A DNA stretch of 64,000 nt, taken from Qipengyuania algicida. Lineage in GTDB: Bacteria > Pseudomonadota > Alphaproteobacteria > Sphingomonadales > Sphingomonadaceae. The position numbers were made by a program, and so were the translations under genes. The stretch spans positions 1 to 64,000 of the forward strand of contig NZ_WTYA01000009.1 in the NCBI RefSeq assembly GCF_009828025.1, in the 5' to 3' direction. Below, piece after piece: positions 38,702 through 48,110 of this stretch (its first letter is position 1; each line of letters starts with the position of its first letter). The notes under the pieces are model-generated. The model was not told where the DNA came from and made no database searches. It saw only the letters and a list, made by a program, of their open reading frames with translations.

Positions 38702-38824
38702 GATTGCACCCCACTGTCTGCACCCGCAATGATTCGCGGGACCGGCGTTTGTATGCTCTTTTTGCAGGTGCGAAATTGCGAAGCGCGCAAGTGATGATGC
38801 GGTTCTTGCGCAAATGCTGGCAGC

Positions 38825-38854
38825 AAAAGGCCCGGCGGATCGCTCCGCCGGGCC
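38825..38854 (-). terminator. Terminator of the groES-groEL operon
   Basis: GGCCCGGCGG (38829-38838) pairs perfectly with CCGCCGGGCC (38845-38854), 6-base loop, followed on the minus strand by UUUU (38828-38825). It begins 37 bases after the groEL stop. Confidence 0.8.
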
Positions 38855-38890
38855 TGATTCGTCGGTAAACCGAACGCTTGAGCGCGGGGC

Positions 38891-40585
<1,695 letters not shown>

Positions 40586-40593
40586 TCAGCGGA

Positions 40594-40881
40594 TCAGGAA
40601 ATGATCCCCATGATGTCGCTTTCCTTCATGATGATCAGGTCTTCGCCGTCGAGCTTGACCTCGGTGCCCGACCACTTGCCGAACAGCACGCGGTCGCCCG
40701 CTTTGACGTCGAGCGGGGTGATGGTGCCGTCTTCGGCCTTGGTGCCGGTGCCGACCGCGACGATTTCGCCCTCGCTGGGCTTTTCCTTCGCGCTGTCGGG
40801 AATGATGATCCCGCCGGCGGTCTTTTCTTCGGCTTCGATGCGACGGACCAGTACACGGTCGTGCAGCGGACGAAATGCCAT
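40594..40881 (-). CDS. groS: Co-chaperonin GroES (Hsp10)
   Basis: 95 residues. Signature [22 protein letters not shown] near the N-terminus (split as [11 protein letters not shown] and EEKTAGGI), a mobile loop, and the dome segment. It caps GroEL. GAGAGAGGTACTATC precedes the ATG. First gene of the groES-groEL operon. Confidence 0.99.
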   Translation of the reverse strand: MAFRPLHDRVLVRRIEAEEKTAGGIIIPDSAKEKPSEGEIVAVGTGTKAEDGTITPLDVKAGDRVLFGKWSGTEVKLDGEDLIIMKESDIMGIIS

Positions 40882-40915
40882 GATAGTACCTCTCTCTTAA
40901 AGGCTCGGATAAATC

Positions 40916-40942
40916 TTGGCACTCCCACACCGAGAGTGCCAG
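40916..40942. promoter_or_regulatory. CIRCE element, HrcA operator
   Basis: TTGGCACTC (40916-40924), nine-base spacer, GAGTGCCAG (40934-40942): the CIRCE consensus TTAGCACTC-N9-GAGTGCTAA with one change in each half, and the changes keep the symmetry. It starts 34 bases upstream of the groES ATG. HrcA should repress here until misfolded protein titrates GroEL. hrcA itself is not in the window. Confidence 0.93.
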
Positions 40943-40949
40943 CGGGCCG

Positions 40950-40978
40950 CATATGTGTAGCGCGGAGCTGGGCGTCAA
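40950..40978 (-). promoter_or_regulatory. Probable groESL promoter
   Basis: Minus strand: CTTGACG gives a -35 TTGACG (40978-40973), 17-base spacer, CATATG (40955-40950) as -10. Transcription would start at the edge of CIRCE. CTTGA also fits the start of alphaproteobacterial RpoH promoters, so dual control is possible. Confidence 0.5.
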
Positions 40979-40999
40979 GCACCGGGATGCAAGATTTTT

Positions 41000-42427
41000 T
41001 CAGGCCGGATGTGGCGCGGGTGCGACGGGCTTGGCCGGTCTTTGGAAACGCCCTCGGCGAGTCCATCGCACCGTCAGCAGTAACGCGGCGAAGACGAGGC
41101 CTGTCGCGAGGCCGATCCAGATGCCGGTGCCCTGCAATCTTGTATAGAAAGCGAGCATGATGGCGATGCCGAAACCCGGTACCCAATAGCTAAAGATTGC
41201 GATCAGCATCGGCACACGCGTGTCCTGCAGCCCGCGCAAGGCACCGGCAGCAACCGTCTGCACGCCGTCGAACAGCTGAAAAGCAGCGGCGACTTTCATG
41301 TAGCGGACCGCGAAACCGATCATTGCGGCATTGGCGGCAAGCGAGGTATCGACATAGATACCCAGCAACAGGAACGGTGCGAACAGCATCAACATCGCGG
41401 TCAGCGTCATAAAGGCACCGCCCATGATTATGCTGGCCCAGCCCGCACGGCCCATGCCCTCGCGGTCTCCTGCGCCGTAAAAATAGCCGACACGGATCGT
41501 CGCCGCCTGACCGATCCCGAAAGGCACCTGAAATGCCAGCGCGGCGATGTTGAGCGCGATGGTATGTCCGGCGAGTTCGGCGGGGCCGATCCGGCCCATC
41601 AGCAGCGCCGCGCCACTGAACAATCCGGCTTCGGCAAGGATGATGACCATGACCGGGCTGCCGACACGGATCAGCTCGGTCAGCCGGCTCCATTCGGGCC
41701 GCCACCAATTGCCGAAGATGCGGTAGCGCCGCAATCTCCGGTCGCGCAGGATCGCGATCACATAGCAGGCGAGCATGACCAGCGACGTGGTGACGCTTGC
41801 GATCGCCGACCCTTCCAGCCCGAGCGCGGGCGCTCCGAGGTTGCCGAAAACAAATGCGTAATTGCCGATGAAATTGGCGACGATAGCAACGCCGGTGATT
41901 GCAGTGGCGAAGATCGGGCGACCGAGCGCGGAGACGAAATTGCGCAGCACATTTGCCGCGACATTGGGGATCATCGCCCACATGAGGATCTGCAGAAAAG
42001 CGCCAGAGCGTTGTGCAATCTCGGGTTCCTGTCCGCTGGCCAGCAAGAGCGGCTGGCCGAACCAGCAGATCGCCATTCCTGCAAGTCCGGTGCCGACCGA
42101 TAGCCATAACGCCATACGTACCGAGCGGCGCACTTCGCGCACGGCATGGCGCCGACAGCCAAGCTCCTCTGCGATCAACGCGGCGACGATCCCGGTAAGA
42201 CCACCAAGCGCCCACATCGTCAGGCCGAAGATCGACACGCCGAGCGAGGATGCCGCCAGCTCGATCTCCCCCAGTCGCGCGACGAACACGACGTCTATCG
42301 CGTAGACCAGCATCTGCAGCAGATTGGCCAGCGCCAGCGGCCAGGCGAGCGCGAAGGTCGCGGAGATCTCGCTTCGCCAGCCAGCGCTCTCCAGCGGGAG
42401 CGGTTCGAGATGATGCTCGTGCGTCAT
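41000..42427 (-). CDS. MATE-family multidrug/cation antiporter (NorM-like)
   Basis: 475 residues, 12 membrane segments in two halves, as MATE exporters have. Typical stretches are PLALANLLQMLVYAIDVVFV, ALRGLQDTRVPM and PFGIGQAATIRVG. It exports drugs or metabolites in exchange for Na+ or H+. I chose the ATG at 42427 (MTHEHH); a TTG 39 bases upstream is possible, and both have poor ribosome sites. The 194-base gap to the divergent PagL-like gene shows no clear element. Confidence 0.9.
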   Translation of the reverse strand: MTHEHHLEPLPLESAGWRSEISATFALAWPLALANLLQMLVYAIDVVFVARLGEIELAASSLGVSIFGLTMWALGGLTGIVAALIAEELGCRRHAVREVRRSVRMALWLSVGTGLAGMAICWFGQPLLLASGQEPEIAQRSGAFLQILMWAMIPNVAANVLRNFVSALGRPIFATAITGVAIVANFIGNYAFVFGNLGAPALGLEGSAIASVTTSLVMLACYVIAILRDRRLRRYRIFGNWWRPEWSRLTELIRVGSPVMVIILAEAGLFSGAALLMGRIGPAELAGHTIALNIAALAFQVPFGIGQAATIRVGYFYGAGDREGMGRAGWASIIMGGAFMTLTAMLMLFAPFLLLGIYVDTSLAANAAMIGFAVRYMKVAAAFQLFDGVQTVAAGALRGLQDTRVPMLIAIFSYWVPGFGIAIMLAFYTRLQGTGIWIGLATGLVFAALLLTVRWTRRGRFQRPAKPVAPAPHPA

Positions 42428-42621
42428 GCAGCCGGCCCGGTTAGGGCAAGGCCGCAACTGGCTCAAACAGGGAATAGTAGACGCGCGAATTTAATGGATC
42501 GGTGGCGCGTGCAAGCCACAGCTTTGCATCATTTTGGCACATAACGACGAGCCGACGCTTCAAATTCTAGGTAATTTGCCGCAAGGGCCCCGGCACCCAT
42601 GCAAGGGACGAGGTTTGCTCG

Positions 42622-43176
42622 ATGAAGAACGCGTCAATATCCTTACCCCTGTCCCTGGCGGCGTTGCTCGCGGTGGCCAGCGCAGCGCCAGCGCAGGCGG
42701 GAGAGGTTTACGGGGGCGTGTATGCCCATGCCGTCGACACGCCATTCACGCTCAACACCGACGAACACGGCACCGATTTCCAGCTCGGCGTACGCGGGGC
42801 GCCGATCGAGGCGCTTTCCGTGATAGGCAAGCCGCAGCCCTATGTGATGGTGTCGGTCAATTCGCAAGGTTACACCGATTTTATTGCCGCGGGCCTTGCC
42901 TGGAAGGTCAAGGTCGCTGGCCCACTTTACGTGCGACCCGGCGTGGGCCTGTCGATCAATGACGGGCCATCCTTCCGGGTGGACGAGACGACCATGTATC
43001 GCACCGACCTCGGCAGTCGCGTGCTGTTCGAGCCGGAGCTTGCCGCAGGTTTCCAGCTCAGCCCGCGCGTATCGATCGAGGCGAGCTGGGTTCACATCAG
43101 CGGGGCAACACTGTTCAACCCGCGGCAGAACCCCGGCATCGACATGATAGGCCTGCGCGCGAACTACCGGTTCTGA
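42622..43176 (+). CDS. PagL-like lipid A 3-O-deacylase
   Basis: 184 residues, with a signal peptide to about residue 26 (PAQA) and a small outer-membrane beta barrel ending in Phe (RANYRF). Near the C-terminus WVHISG and NPGIDMIG match the PagL active site (His-x-Ser, then N-P-G-I-D/E). It would remove the 3-O acyl chain from lipid A. Annotated relatives are also called acyloxyacyl hydrolase. Sphingomonads often replace LPS with glycosphingolipids, so its true substrate here is worth testing. Confidence 0.8.
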   Translation: MKNASISLPLSLAALLAVASAAPAQAGEVYGGVYAHAVDTPFTLNTDEHGTDFQLGVRGAPIEALSVIGKPQPYVMVSVNSQGYTDFIAAGLAWKVKVAGPLYVRPGVGLSINDGPSFRVDETTMYRTDLGSRVLFEPELAAGFQLSPRVSIEASWVHISGATLFNPRQNPGIDMIGLRANYRF

Positions 43177-43206
43177 ACGAAACTGTAGTTCGGGCGACAG
43201 TTTCGT
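43177..43206. terminator. Convergent hairpin between the PagL-like gene and nth
   Basis: ACGAAACTGT (43177-43186) pairs perfectly with ACAGTTTCGT (43197-43206) around a 10-base loop. It touches both stop codons. No U-tract, so termination may be partial. Confidence 0.5.
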
Positions 43207-43859
43207 CAGCCTCTGCCTTTCGGCTTTTCCAGCACCTTCTTGTTGAAACTGCAAAGATCGACCAGCTTGCAGCGCCAGCATTCGGGTGTGCGCGCCTTGC
43301 AGACATAGCGGCCATGCAGGATCAGCCAGTGGTGCGCGTGCAGGCGAAATGGCTGGGGCACGCGCTTGTCCAGCTTGGCTTCGACCTGTTCGGGTGTCTT
43401 GCCCTTGGCCAGCCCGGTGCGGTTGCCGACGCGAAAGATATGCGTGTCGACCGCGAAGGTCTCCTGCCCGAACCAGCAATTGAGCACGACATTGGCGGTT
43501 TTTCGACCCACCCCGGGCAGGCGCACGAGCTCGTCGCGGGTGGCGGGAACCTCCCCGCCGAATTCGTCGACCAGCAACTGGCTCAGCGCAATGACGTTCT
43601 TTGCCTTGGAATTGAACAGGCCGATGGTCTTGATGTGCTCCTTGAGACCGTCCTCGCCCAGCGCCAGCATTTGCTGGGGCGTTTCTATTTCCGCGAACAG
43701 GCGGCGGGTGGCCTTGTTCACCCCGACATCGGTTGCCTGCGCGGAGAGTGCGACCGCCACCACCAACTGGTAGCAATTGCCGTATTCCAGCTCGGTCTCG
43801 GGCGCGGGATCGTCCTCGGCCAGTCGGCGGAAGAATTCGAAAATCTGGTCCTTGGTCAT
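43206..43859 (-). CDS. nth: Endonuclease III
   Basis: 217 residues, DNA glycosylase/AP lyase for oxidised pyrimidines. The helix-hairpin-helix LPGVGRKTAN includes the catalytic Lys, and the catalytic Asp is in FAVDTHIFR. The C-terminal [4Fe-4S] loop has the exact C-x6-C-x2-C-x5-C spacing (VCKARTPEC, WRC, KLVDLC). Starts three bases after the stop of the potassium channel gene, so dapB-channel-nth form one operon. Confidence 0.97.
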   Translation of the reverse strand: MTKDQIFEFFRRLAEDDPAPETELEYGNCYQLVVAVALSAQATDVGVNKATRRLFAEIETPQQMLALGEDGLKEHIKTIGLFNSKAKNVIALSQLLVDEFGGEVPATRDELVRLPGVGRKTANVVLNCWFGQETFAVDTHIFRVGNRTGLAKGKTPEQVEAKLDKRVPQPFRLHAHHWLILHGRYVCKARTPECWRCKLVDLCSFNKKVLEKPKGRG

Positions 43860-43862
43860 GCG

Positions 43863-44741
43863 TCAGTCGTGATGGTGATGTTTGGCCGCGCGCTCAAGAG
43901 CGGCGAGTTTCGCCTCCAGCCGATCATCCTCGATCGACAGCTCTTCCATATGATTGCGGATATCCTCGATCCGGTGGTCGCGGCGGCGCTGCATGGCGTC
44001 GGAAAAGGCGGCGGCGAGGATACCGGTGGGCATGGCGATCACGGCAATTCCCGACAGCGCGACCACGGTGGCGAAGAACTTGCCCAGCGGGGTAATCGGC
44101 ACAGCATCGCCATAGCCGACCGAGGTCAGCGTCATTGCGGACCAATAAAGCGCGCGTGGAATCGAACCGAACTGTTCGGGCTGCAGCGCACCTTCGGTCA
44201 TATAGAGCGCGGTCGCGCCGAGCAGCAGGATGATGCCGGAAAAGGCGAAGGTGACGATCAGATCGTCCAGCCGCTCGCCCACTGCCGCTCGGATTTCGCG
44301 AAGGGCATAGTTGAAGCGGCCGAATTTCATTACCGCCAGGACCCGCAGCAGGCGCATGACCCGGAGCATGGAGGCATCGGCAGTGAGCACGGGAACGAGC
44401 GTGGAAACCACCACCAGCAGGTCGATCAGCCCCAGCGGCGAGCGGATGAAGCGCCAGCGCTTCGCCCATACGCTGCCCGGCCCATCATTGTCCGCCGCCG
44501 AATAGACGCGCGCGCAATATTCGATGAGGAAGATTGCACCGAATACCCATTCGCTAACCCTAAGGATATGTTGCCAGCGGGCGGGGAGGTCGGGTTCGGT
44601 GTGCAGCGCGGCGCCGATCACGGCGAGTATTATGACGAGGATCAGCAGCTTGTTGGTGATCGTCAGCGCGCCATCGGGCTCTGCCCCGACGAACAGCTGG
44701 TGATGGACCTTCTGGCGCAGCTTTTCCGGGCGCGCCGTCAT
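43863..44741 (-). CDS. Voltage-gated-type potassium channel with C-terminal coiled coil
   Basis: 292 residues, six membrane segments. The S4-like helix ASMLRVMRLLRVLAVMKFGR carries spaced arginines, and the selectivity filter is TSVGYGD with the pore helix ALYWSAMTLT before it. The tail HRIEDIRNHMEEL to ALERAAK is a predicted coiled coil for tetramer assembly, ending in a His-rich HHHHD. It would conduct K+ and set membrane potential. It lies between dapB (4-base gap) and nth (3-base gap). Confidence 0.93.
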   Translation of the reverse strand: MTARPEKLRQKVHHQLFVGAEPDGALTITNKLLILVIILAVIGAALHTEPDLPARWQHILRVSEWVFGAIFLIEYCARVYSAADNDGPGSVWAKRWRFIRSPLGLIDLLVVVSTLVPVLTADASMLRVMRLLRVLAVMKFGRFNYALREIRAAVGERLDDLIVTFAFSGIILLLGATALYMTEGALQPEQFGSIPRALYWSAMTLTSVGYGDAVPITPLGKFFATVVALSGIAVIAMPTGILAAAFSDAMQRRRDHRIEDIRNHMEELSIEDDRLEAKLAALERAAKHHHHD

Positions 44742-44745
44742 CGCA

Positions 44746-45474
44746 TTACAGCCCTAGCACCTGCGGCATTCCGTAGCGCCCGGCCGGGCGACCGATCAGC
44801 CATTCCGCCGCCCGGATCGCCCCGCGCGCGAATATCGAGCGGTTCTCCGCCACATGGGTGAGCGTCAGCCGTTCTTCCTCGCTGGCATAGATCACGCTGT
44901 GTTCGCCCGCGACAGTGCCGCCGCGCAGGCTGGCGAAGCCGATCGCGCCTTCCTCGCGCTGTCCGGTATGGCCGTCACGCCCGCGTTCGCTGTGCTCGTC
45001 GAGCGCGATCCCGCGCCCGTCGGCTGCCGCTTCGCCGAGCAGCAGAGCGGTGCCGCTGGGTGCATCGACTTTCATGCGGTGGTGCATTTCGAGGATTTCG
45101 ATATCCCAGTCCGGCCCGAGCCGCGCCGCCGCCTCGTGCACCAGATGGGCGAGCAGGGTGACGCCGAGCGATGTGTTGCCTGTCTGGAGCACGGCCACCG
45201 CATGGGCCGCGCGGTGGATCGCCTCATGATGGTGCTGGCACAGTCCGGTCGTGCCGATAACGATCGGGATGCCCGCGCCGATCGCCGCATGGAGATTGCC
45301 GTCGAGTGCGGCAGGCGAAGAAAAATCCACCAGCACATCGCTCGAATCGGCAAGCGCTGCGACATTGCCGCCGCGATCGATCCCCCCCGACAGCGTGTGT
45401 TCGCTGGATTCGAGGAGGGTCATGAGCGCGCGCCCCATGCGCCCCTCGCTACCGACTATTCCGATCCGCGCCAT
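44746..45474 (-). CDS. dapB: 4-hydroxy-tetrahydrodipicolinate reductase
   Basis: 242 residues. Lysine/diaminopimelate pathway, feeding peptidoglycan. NAD(P)-binding RIGIVGSEGRMGRAL at the N-terminus; the DapB signature EMHHRMKVDAPSGTAL with the catalytic His pair and Lys. ATG at 45474 with GGGAGTGGCA upstream; an earlier in-frame ATG has no such site. Divergent from the sirtuin gene, 35 bases between the start codons. Confidence 0.96.
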   Translation of the reverse strand: MARIGIVGSEGRMGRALMTLLESSEHTLSGGIDRGGNVAALADSSDVLVDFSSPAALDGNLHAAIGAGIPIVIGTTGLCQHHHEAIHRAAHAVAVLQTGNTSLGVTLLAHLVHEAAARLGPDWDIEILEMHHRMKVDAPSGTALLLGEAAADGRGIALDEHSERGRDGHTGQREEGAIGFASLRGGTVAGEHSVIYASEEERLTLTHVAENRSIFARGAIRAAEWLIGRPAGRYGMPQVLGL

Positions 45475-45509
45475 TGCCACTCCCATGCCGACCATGCTTC
45501 ATGGCCCGC

Positions 45510-46226
45510 ATGGCTGATTTGCGCAACATTGTGATCCTCACCGGTGCCGGAATATCGGCGGAAAGCGGGATCGATACCTTTCGCGGTGGGGGAGGGCTGT
45601 GGGAACAACACAGGGTCGAAGACGTCGCCACGCCCGAGGCGTTCGACCGCGATCCCGATCTGGTGCAGCGTTTCTACGATATGCGGCGCGAGGCGATCCA
45701 GACCAAGCAGCCCAATCCCGCGCATGAGGCGCTGGCGCGACTGGAGCACGAATGGGCCGCGCGCGAGGGGCGCCGACTGCTGATCGTGACGCAGAACGTC
45801 GACGATCTGCACGAGCGTGCGGGAGCGGAAAACGTGCTGCACATGCACGGCACCCATCTCAACGCCTGGTGCACCCAATGCGATGTACGCAGCCGCTGGA
45901 CCGGCACGCTGATCGACCGACCGGAGTGCCCTGAATGCGGTGCGCGCGCGCTGAGACCCGACGTCGTGTGGTTCGGCGAGATGCCGTATGAGATGGAGCG
46001 GATCTACGCCGCCCTGCGCGAGGCGGATCTGTTCGTTTCGATCGGCACATCTGGCGCGGTGTACCCCGCCGCCGGCTTCGTACGCGATGCGAAAGCACTG
46101 GGCGTCGCGACGCTCGAACTCAATCTGGAGCGGAGTCAGGGCTCGAACTGGTTCGACGAATCGCGCCAAGGCCCGGCAAGCGCGCTGGTGCCGGAGTGGG
46201 TTGGCGAGGTTTTGCGTAAATCCTAG
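45510..46226 (+). CDS. cobB: NAD-dependent protein deacylase (sirtuin)
   Basis: 238 residues. NAD site GAGISAESGIDTFR, QNVDDLHERAG, catalytic His in HMHGTH, and a zinc ribbon CTQC with CPEC about 20 residues later. It removes acetyl or succinyl groups from lysines, for example on acetyl-CoA synthetase. The start could also be the ATG at 45501; neither has a clear ribosome site, and I chose the one that gives the usual short lead into the NAD motif. Confidence 0.93.
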   Translation: MADLRNIVILTGAGISAESGIDTFRGGGGLWEQHRVEDVATPEAFDRDPDLVQRFYDMRREAIQTKQPNPAHEALARLEHEWAAREGRRLLIVTQNVDDLHERAGAENVLHMHGTHLNAWCTQCDVRSRWTGTLIDRPECPECGARALRPDVVWFGEMPYEMERIYAALREADLFVSIGTSGAVYPAAGFVRDAKALGVATLELNLERSQGSNWFDESRQGPASALVPEWVGEVLRKS

Positions 46227-46242
46227 ATACGGCCTTGCGCCC

Positions 46243-46812
46243 TTATCCGGCTCCTCCCCACTGGCGTCGGATCAACCACGCGGCGCCACCCAGCAACACC
46301 GCCAGTGCAACAATCGCCAGCGCATAATGCTCGAGTGTGCGCATGTGCGCGCCCAACGCTTTCAGTGTGCCTGAAAAGAGATAGCCGATGCTCGCGATTG
46401 CCATCGCCCACACAATGGCTGCCAGCAAATTCAATACCGCAAACCTTCCGGCACCGATCTGTGTGGTTCCCAATGCCACCGGGCTTACTGTCCGCAATCC
46501 CCACATGAAGCGAAACGCAAACACGAAGCCGACGGGATATTTCTCGACCGTCCTGATGGTCCGGTCAAAGGTGGTTCGCTGGCGCATCCGGCTTACCACT
46601 CGGCTTTCGCGGAAGTGTCGACCGAGGTGGAAGAATATCTGGTCGGCGGTGAATGATCCGATTGCCGCTGCCGCCATCACGCCGGGCAGGGGCAGGAGCC
46701 CGCGATGGGCGAAGAGGCCGCCTGTCGCGACCACGGTTTCGCCCTCGATGCCCGCGCCGATGAGAATGGCGATCAAGCCATAATGCGAAATCAGCAAATT
46801 TACGTGGGTCAT
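46243..46812 (-). CDS. DedA-family membrane protein
   Basis: 189 residues, about five hydrophobic segments. Family marks: EGETVVATGGLFAHRG near the N-terminus and FRFMWGLRTVSPVALG, the conserved F-x-R-x-x-x-G-x-R. Members are linked to lipid (undecaprenyl phosphate or phosphatidylethanolamine) flipping and membrane homeostasis. Its ATG overlaps the stop of the ThiF/MoeB gene by one base (TGATG). Convergent with the sirtuin gene. Confidence 0.9.
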   Translation of the reverse strand: MTHVNLLISHYGLIAILIGAGIEGETVVATGGLFAHRGLLPLPGVMAAAAIGSFTADQIFFHLGRHFRESRVVSRMRQRTTFDRTIRTVEKYPVGFVFAFRFMWGLRTVSPVALGTTQIGAGRFAVLNLLAAIVWAMAIASIGYLFSGTLKALGAHMRTLEHYALAIVALAVLLGGAAWLIRRQWGGAG

Positions 46813-47579
46813 CACTGGCCACACGCCCGGCACCCCGGATCCTTCGCCACGCTGAAACTCCGCATCGCGGGGGCAAGGCCGTCCATCAGGTGCACCGTGC
46901 CCCATTGCGGATCGCCCAACGTGCTGACCCCTTCGAGTAATACGCGGATCGCCTGCATGGCGGCGAAGCAGCCCGACCAGCCGACCATCGCGCCGAGCAC
47001 GCCGTCGGCGGCGCAGGTGTCGCAATCGTCGGCATCGAAGGCATCCCCGACATAGCAACGGTAGCATGGCTGATCGGCGAGGTGCCCGGCGAAGGCGGCG
47101 ACCTGTCCCTGAAACCGTCCGACGGCGGCCGATAGCAGCGGCGTGCCCGCCGCAACGCAAGCGTCCGACACCGCGAGGCGGGTGGCGAAATTGTCGGTGC
47201 CGTCGATCACCAGATCGGTGGTGCCGATCAGCCTTGCGGCATTGCCCGCATCGATCCGCTCGTCGCAGATCGACACCTCGAGCCCGCTGTCGAAATTCGC
47301 AAGCCAGCCACGCGCGGCGACAGCCTTGGCGTGCCCGATATCGCGTTGGGTATAGAGCGTTTGGCGCGGCAGGTTCGACAGCTCGACATCGCCGTCCTCG
47401 ATCAGCGACAGATGCCCGATTCCCGCTCCGGCGCAATATTGCAGCACCGGGCTGCCGATCCCGCCGAGCCCGATGATCGTCACATGCGCTGAGGCGAGCG
47501 CCATCTGGCCTGCGCCGCCGACCTCGGGCAGCACGATCTGGCGGGAGAAGCGGTCGAGCCGTTCGGGCGAAAGGCTCAC
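46812..47579 (-). CDS. ThiF/MoeB-family sulfur-carrier adenylyltransferase
   Basis: 255 residues. E1-like enzyme that adenylates the C-terminal Gly of ThiS or MoaD. Visible: GLGGIGSPVLQYCAGAGIG (ATP), NLPRQTLY (Arg finger), VIDGTDNFATR, and a zinc site formed by CYRC and CRAC near the end. No rhodanese domain is attached. Start is GTG, overlapping the DUF983 stop (47576-47579, GTGA). Whether it serves thiamin or molybdopterin synthesis is open, as no other gene of either path is nearby. Confidence 0.9.
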   Translation of the reverse strand: MSLSPERLDRFSRQIVLPEVGGAGQMALASAHVTIIGLGGIGSPVLQYCAGAGIGHLSLIEDGDVELSNLPRQTLYTQRDIGHAKAVAARGWLANFDSGLEVSICDERIDAGNAARLIGTTDLVIDGTDNFATRLAVSDACVAAGTPLLSAAVGRFQGQVAAFAGHLADQPCYRCYVGDAFDADDCDTCAADGVLGAMVGWSGCFAAMQAIRVLLEGVSTLGDPQWGTVHLMDGLAPAMRSFSVAKDPGCRACGQ

Positions 47580-47998
47580 GACTGGTCCCCTTCGGGCAGG
47601 CGCTCGCGCTTGAAGCCGTGCATCCCGAACCACCATTGCTGCGCGATCACCGCGCCCTTGGCCGGTTGCAGCCAGCCCAGCAGCATCACCAGCGCCAGCG
47701 GCATAAGGATCGCCGCCAGCGTCCAGGCCGACAGATCGTAGTCGAGCACGAGAATGATGATCGCAGGCACAAGGATATGCCCGGTCAGGAAGATCGATAT
47801 ATACGCGGGAAAATCGTCCGAGCGCTGGCCCGACATATCGAGCTGGCAGCATGGGCAGGCGGTGCGCGGTTTCAGCCATGCGCGGAAAATCCGTCCCTCG
47901 CCGCAGCGCGGGCAGCGTCCGGTAAAGCCGCGTAGCAGCGCCGCGCCAAGACTGGCGGGAAGCTGGACGGGGGCAGGATGGTGGCCGGACTCGCTCAT
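47576..47998 (-). CDS. DUF983 membrane protein with zinc-ribbon cysteines
   Basis: 140 residues. CPRCGEGRIF and CPCCQLD are paired CxxC motifs of a small zinc ribbon, followed by two membrane segments (about 68-115). Function of DUF983 is unknown. ATG at 47998 with AAAGGG upstream; an ATG 24 bases earlier is in frame but less favoured. First gene of the DUF983-ThiF/MoeB-DedA run. Confidence 0.87.
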   Translation of the reverse strand: MSESGHHPAPVQLPASLGAALLRGFTGRCPRCGEGRIFRAWLKPRTACPCCQLDMSGQRSDDFPAYISIFLTGHILVPAIIILVLDYDLSAWTLAAILMPLALVMLLGWLQPAKGAVIAQQWWFGMHGFKRERLPEGDQS

Positions 47999-48024
47999 AA
48001 TCGGCCCTTTGGACGCTACCATGC

Positions 48025-48040
48025 GCCCTGTCGACAGGGC
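48025..48040. repeat. 16-bp perfect palindrome between dnaA and the DUF983 gene
   Basis: GCCCTGTCGACAGGGC reads the same on both strands. It lies 27 bases upstream of the DUF983 ATG and 70 bases after the dnaA stop. It could fold as a 6-bp stem with a TCGA loop, but no U-tract follows, so a protein-binding site is as likely as a terminator. Confidence 0.5.
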
Positions 48041-48110
48041 TGTTGAAACCCTGTCGATTGGTTGTTCATGGTATGTGGAGCGAGCCGAAGGGCTGCGGGG
48101 CGTTTTCCCG

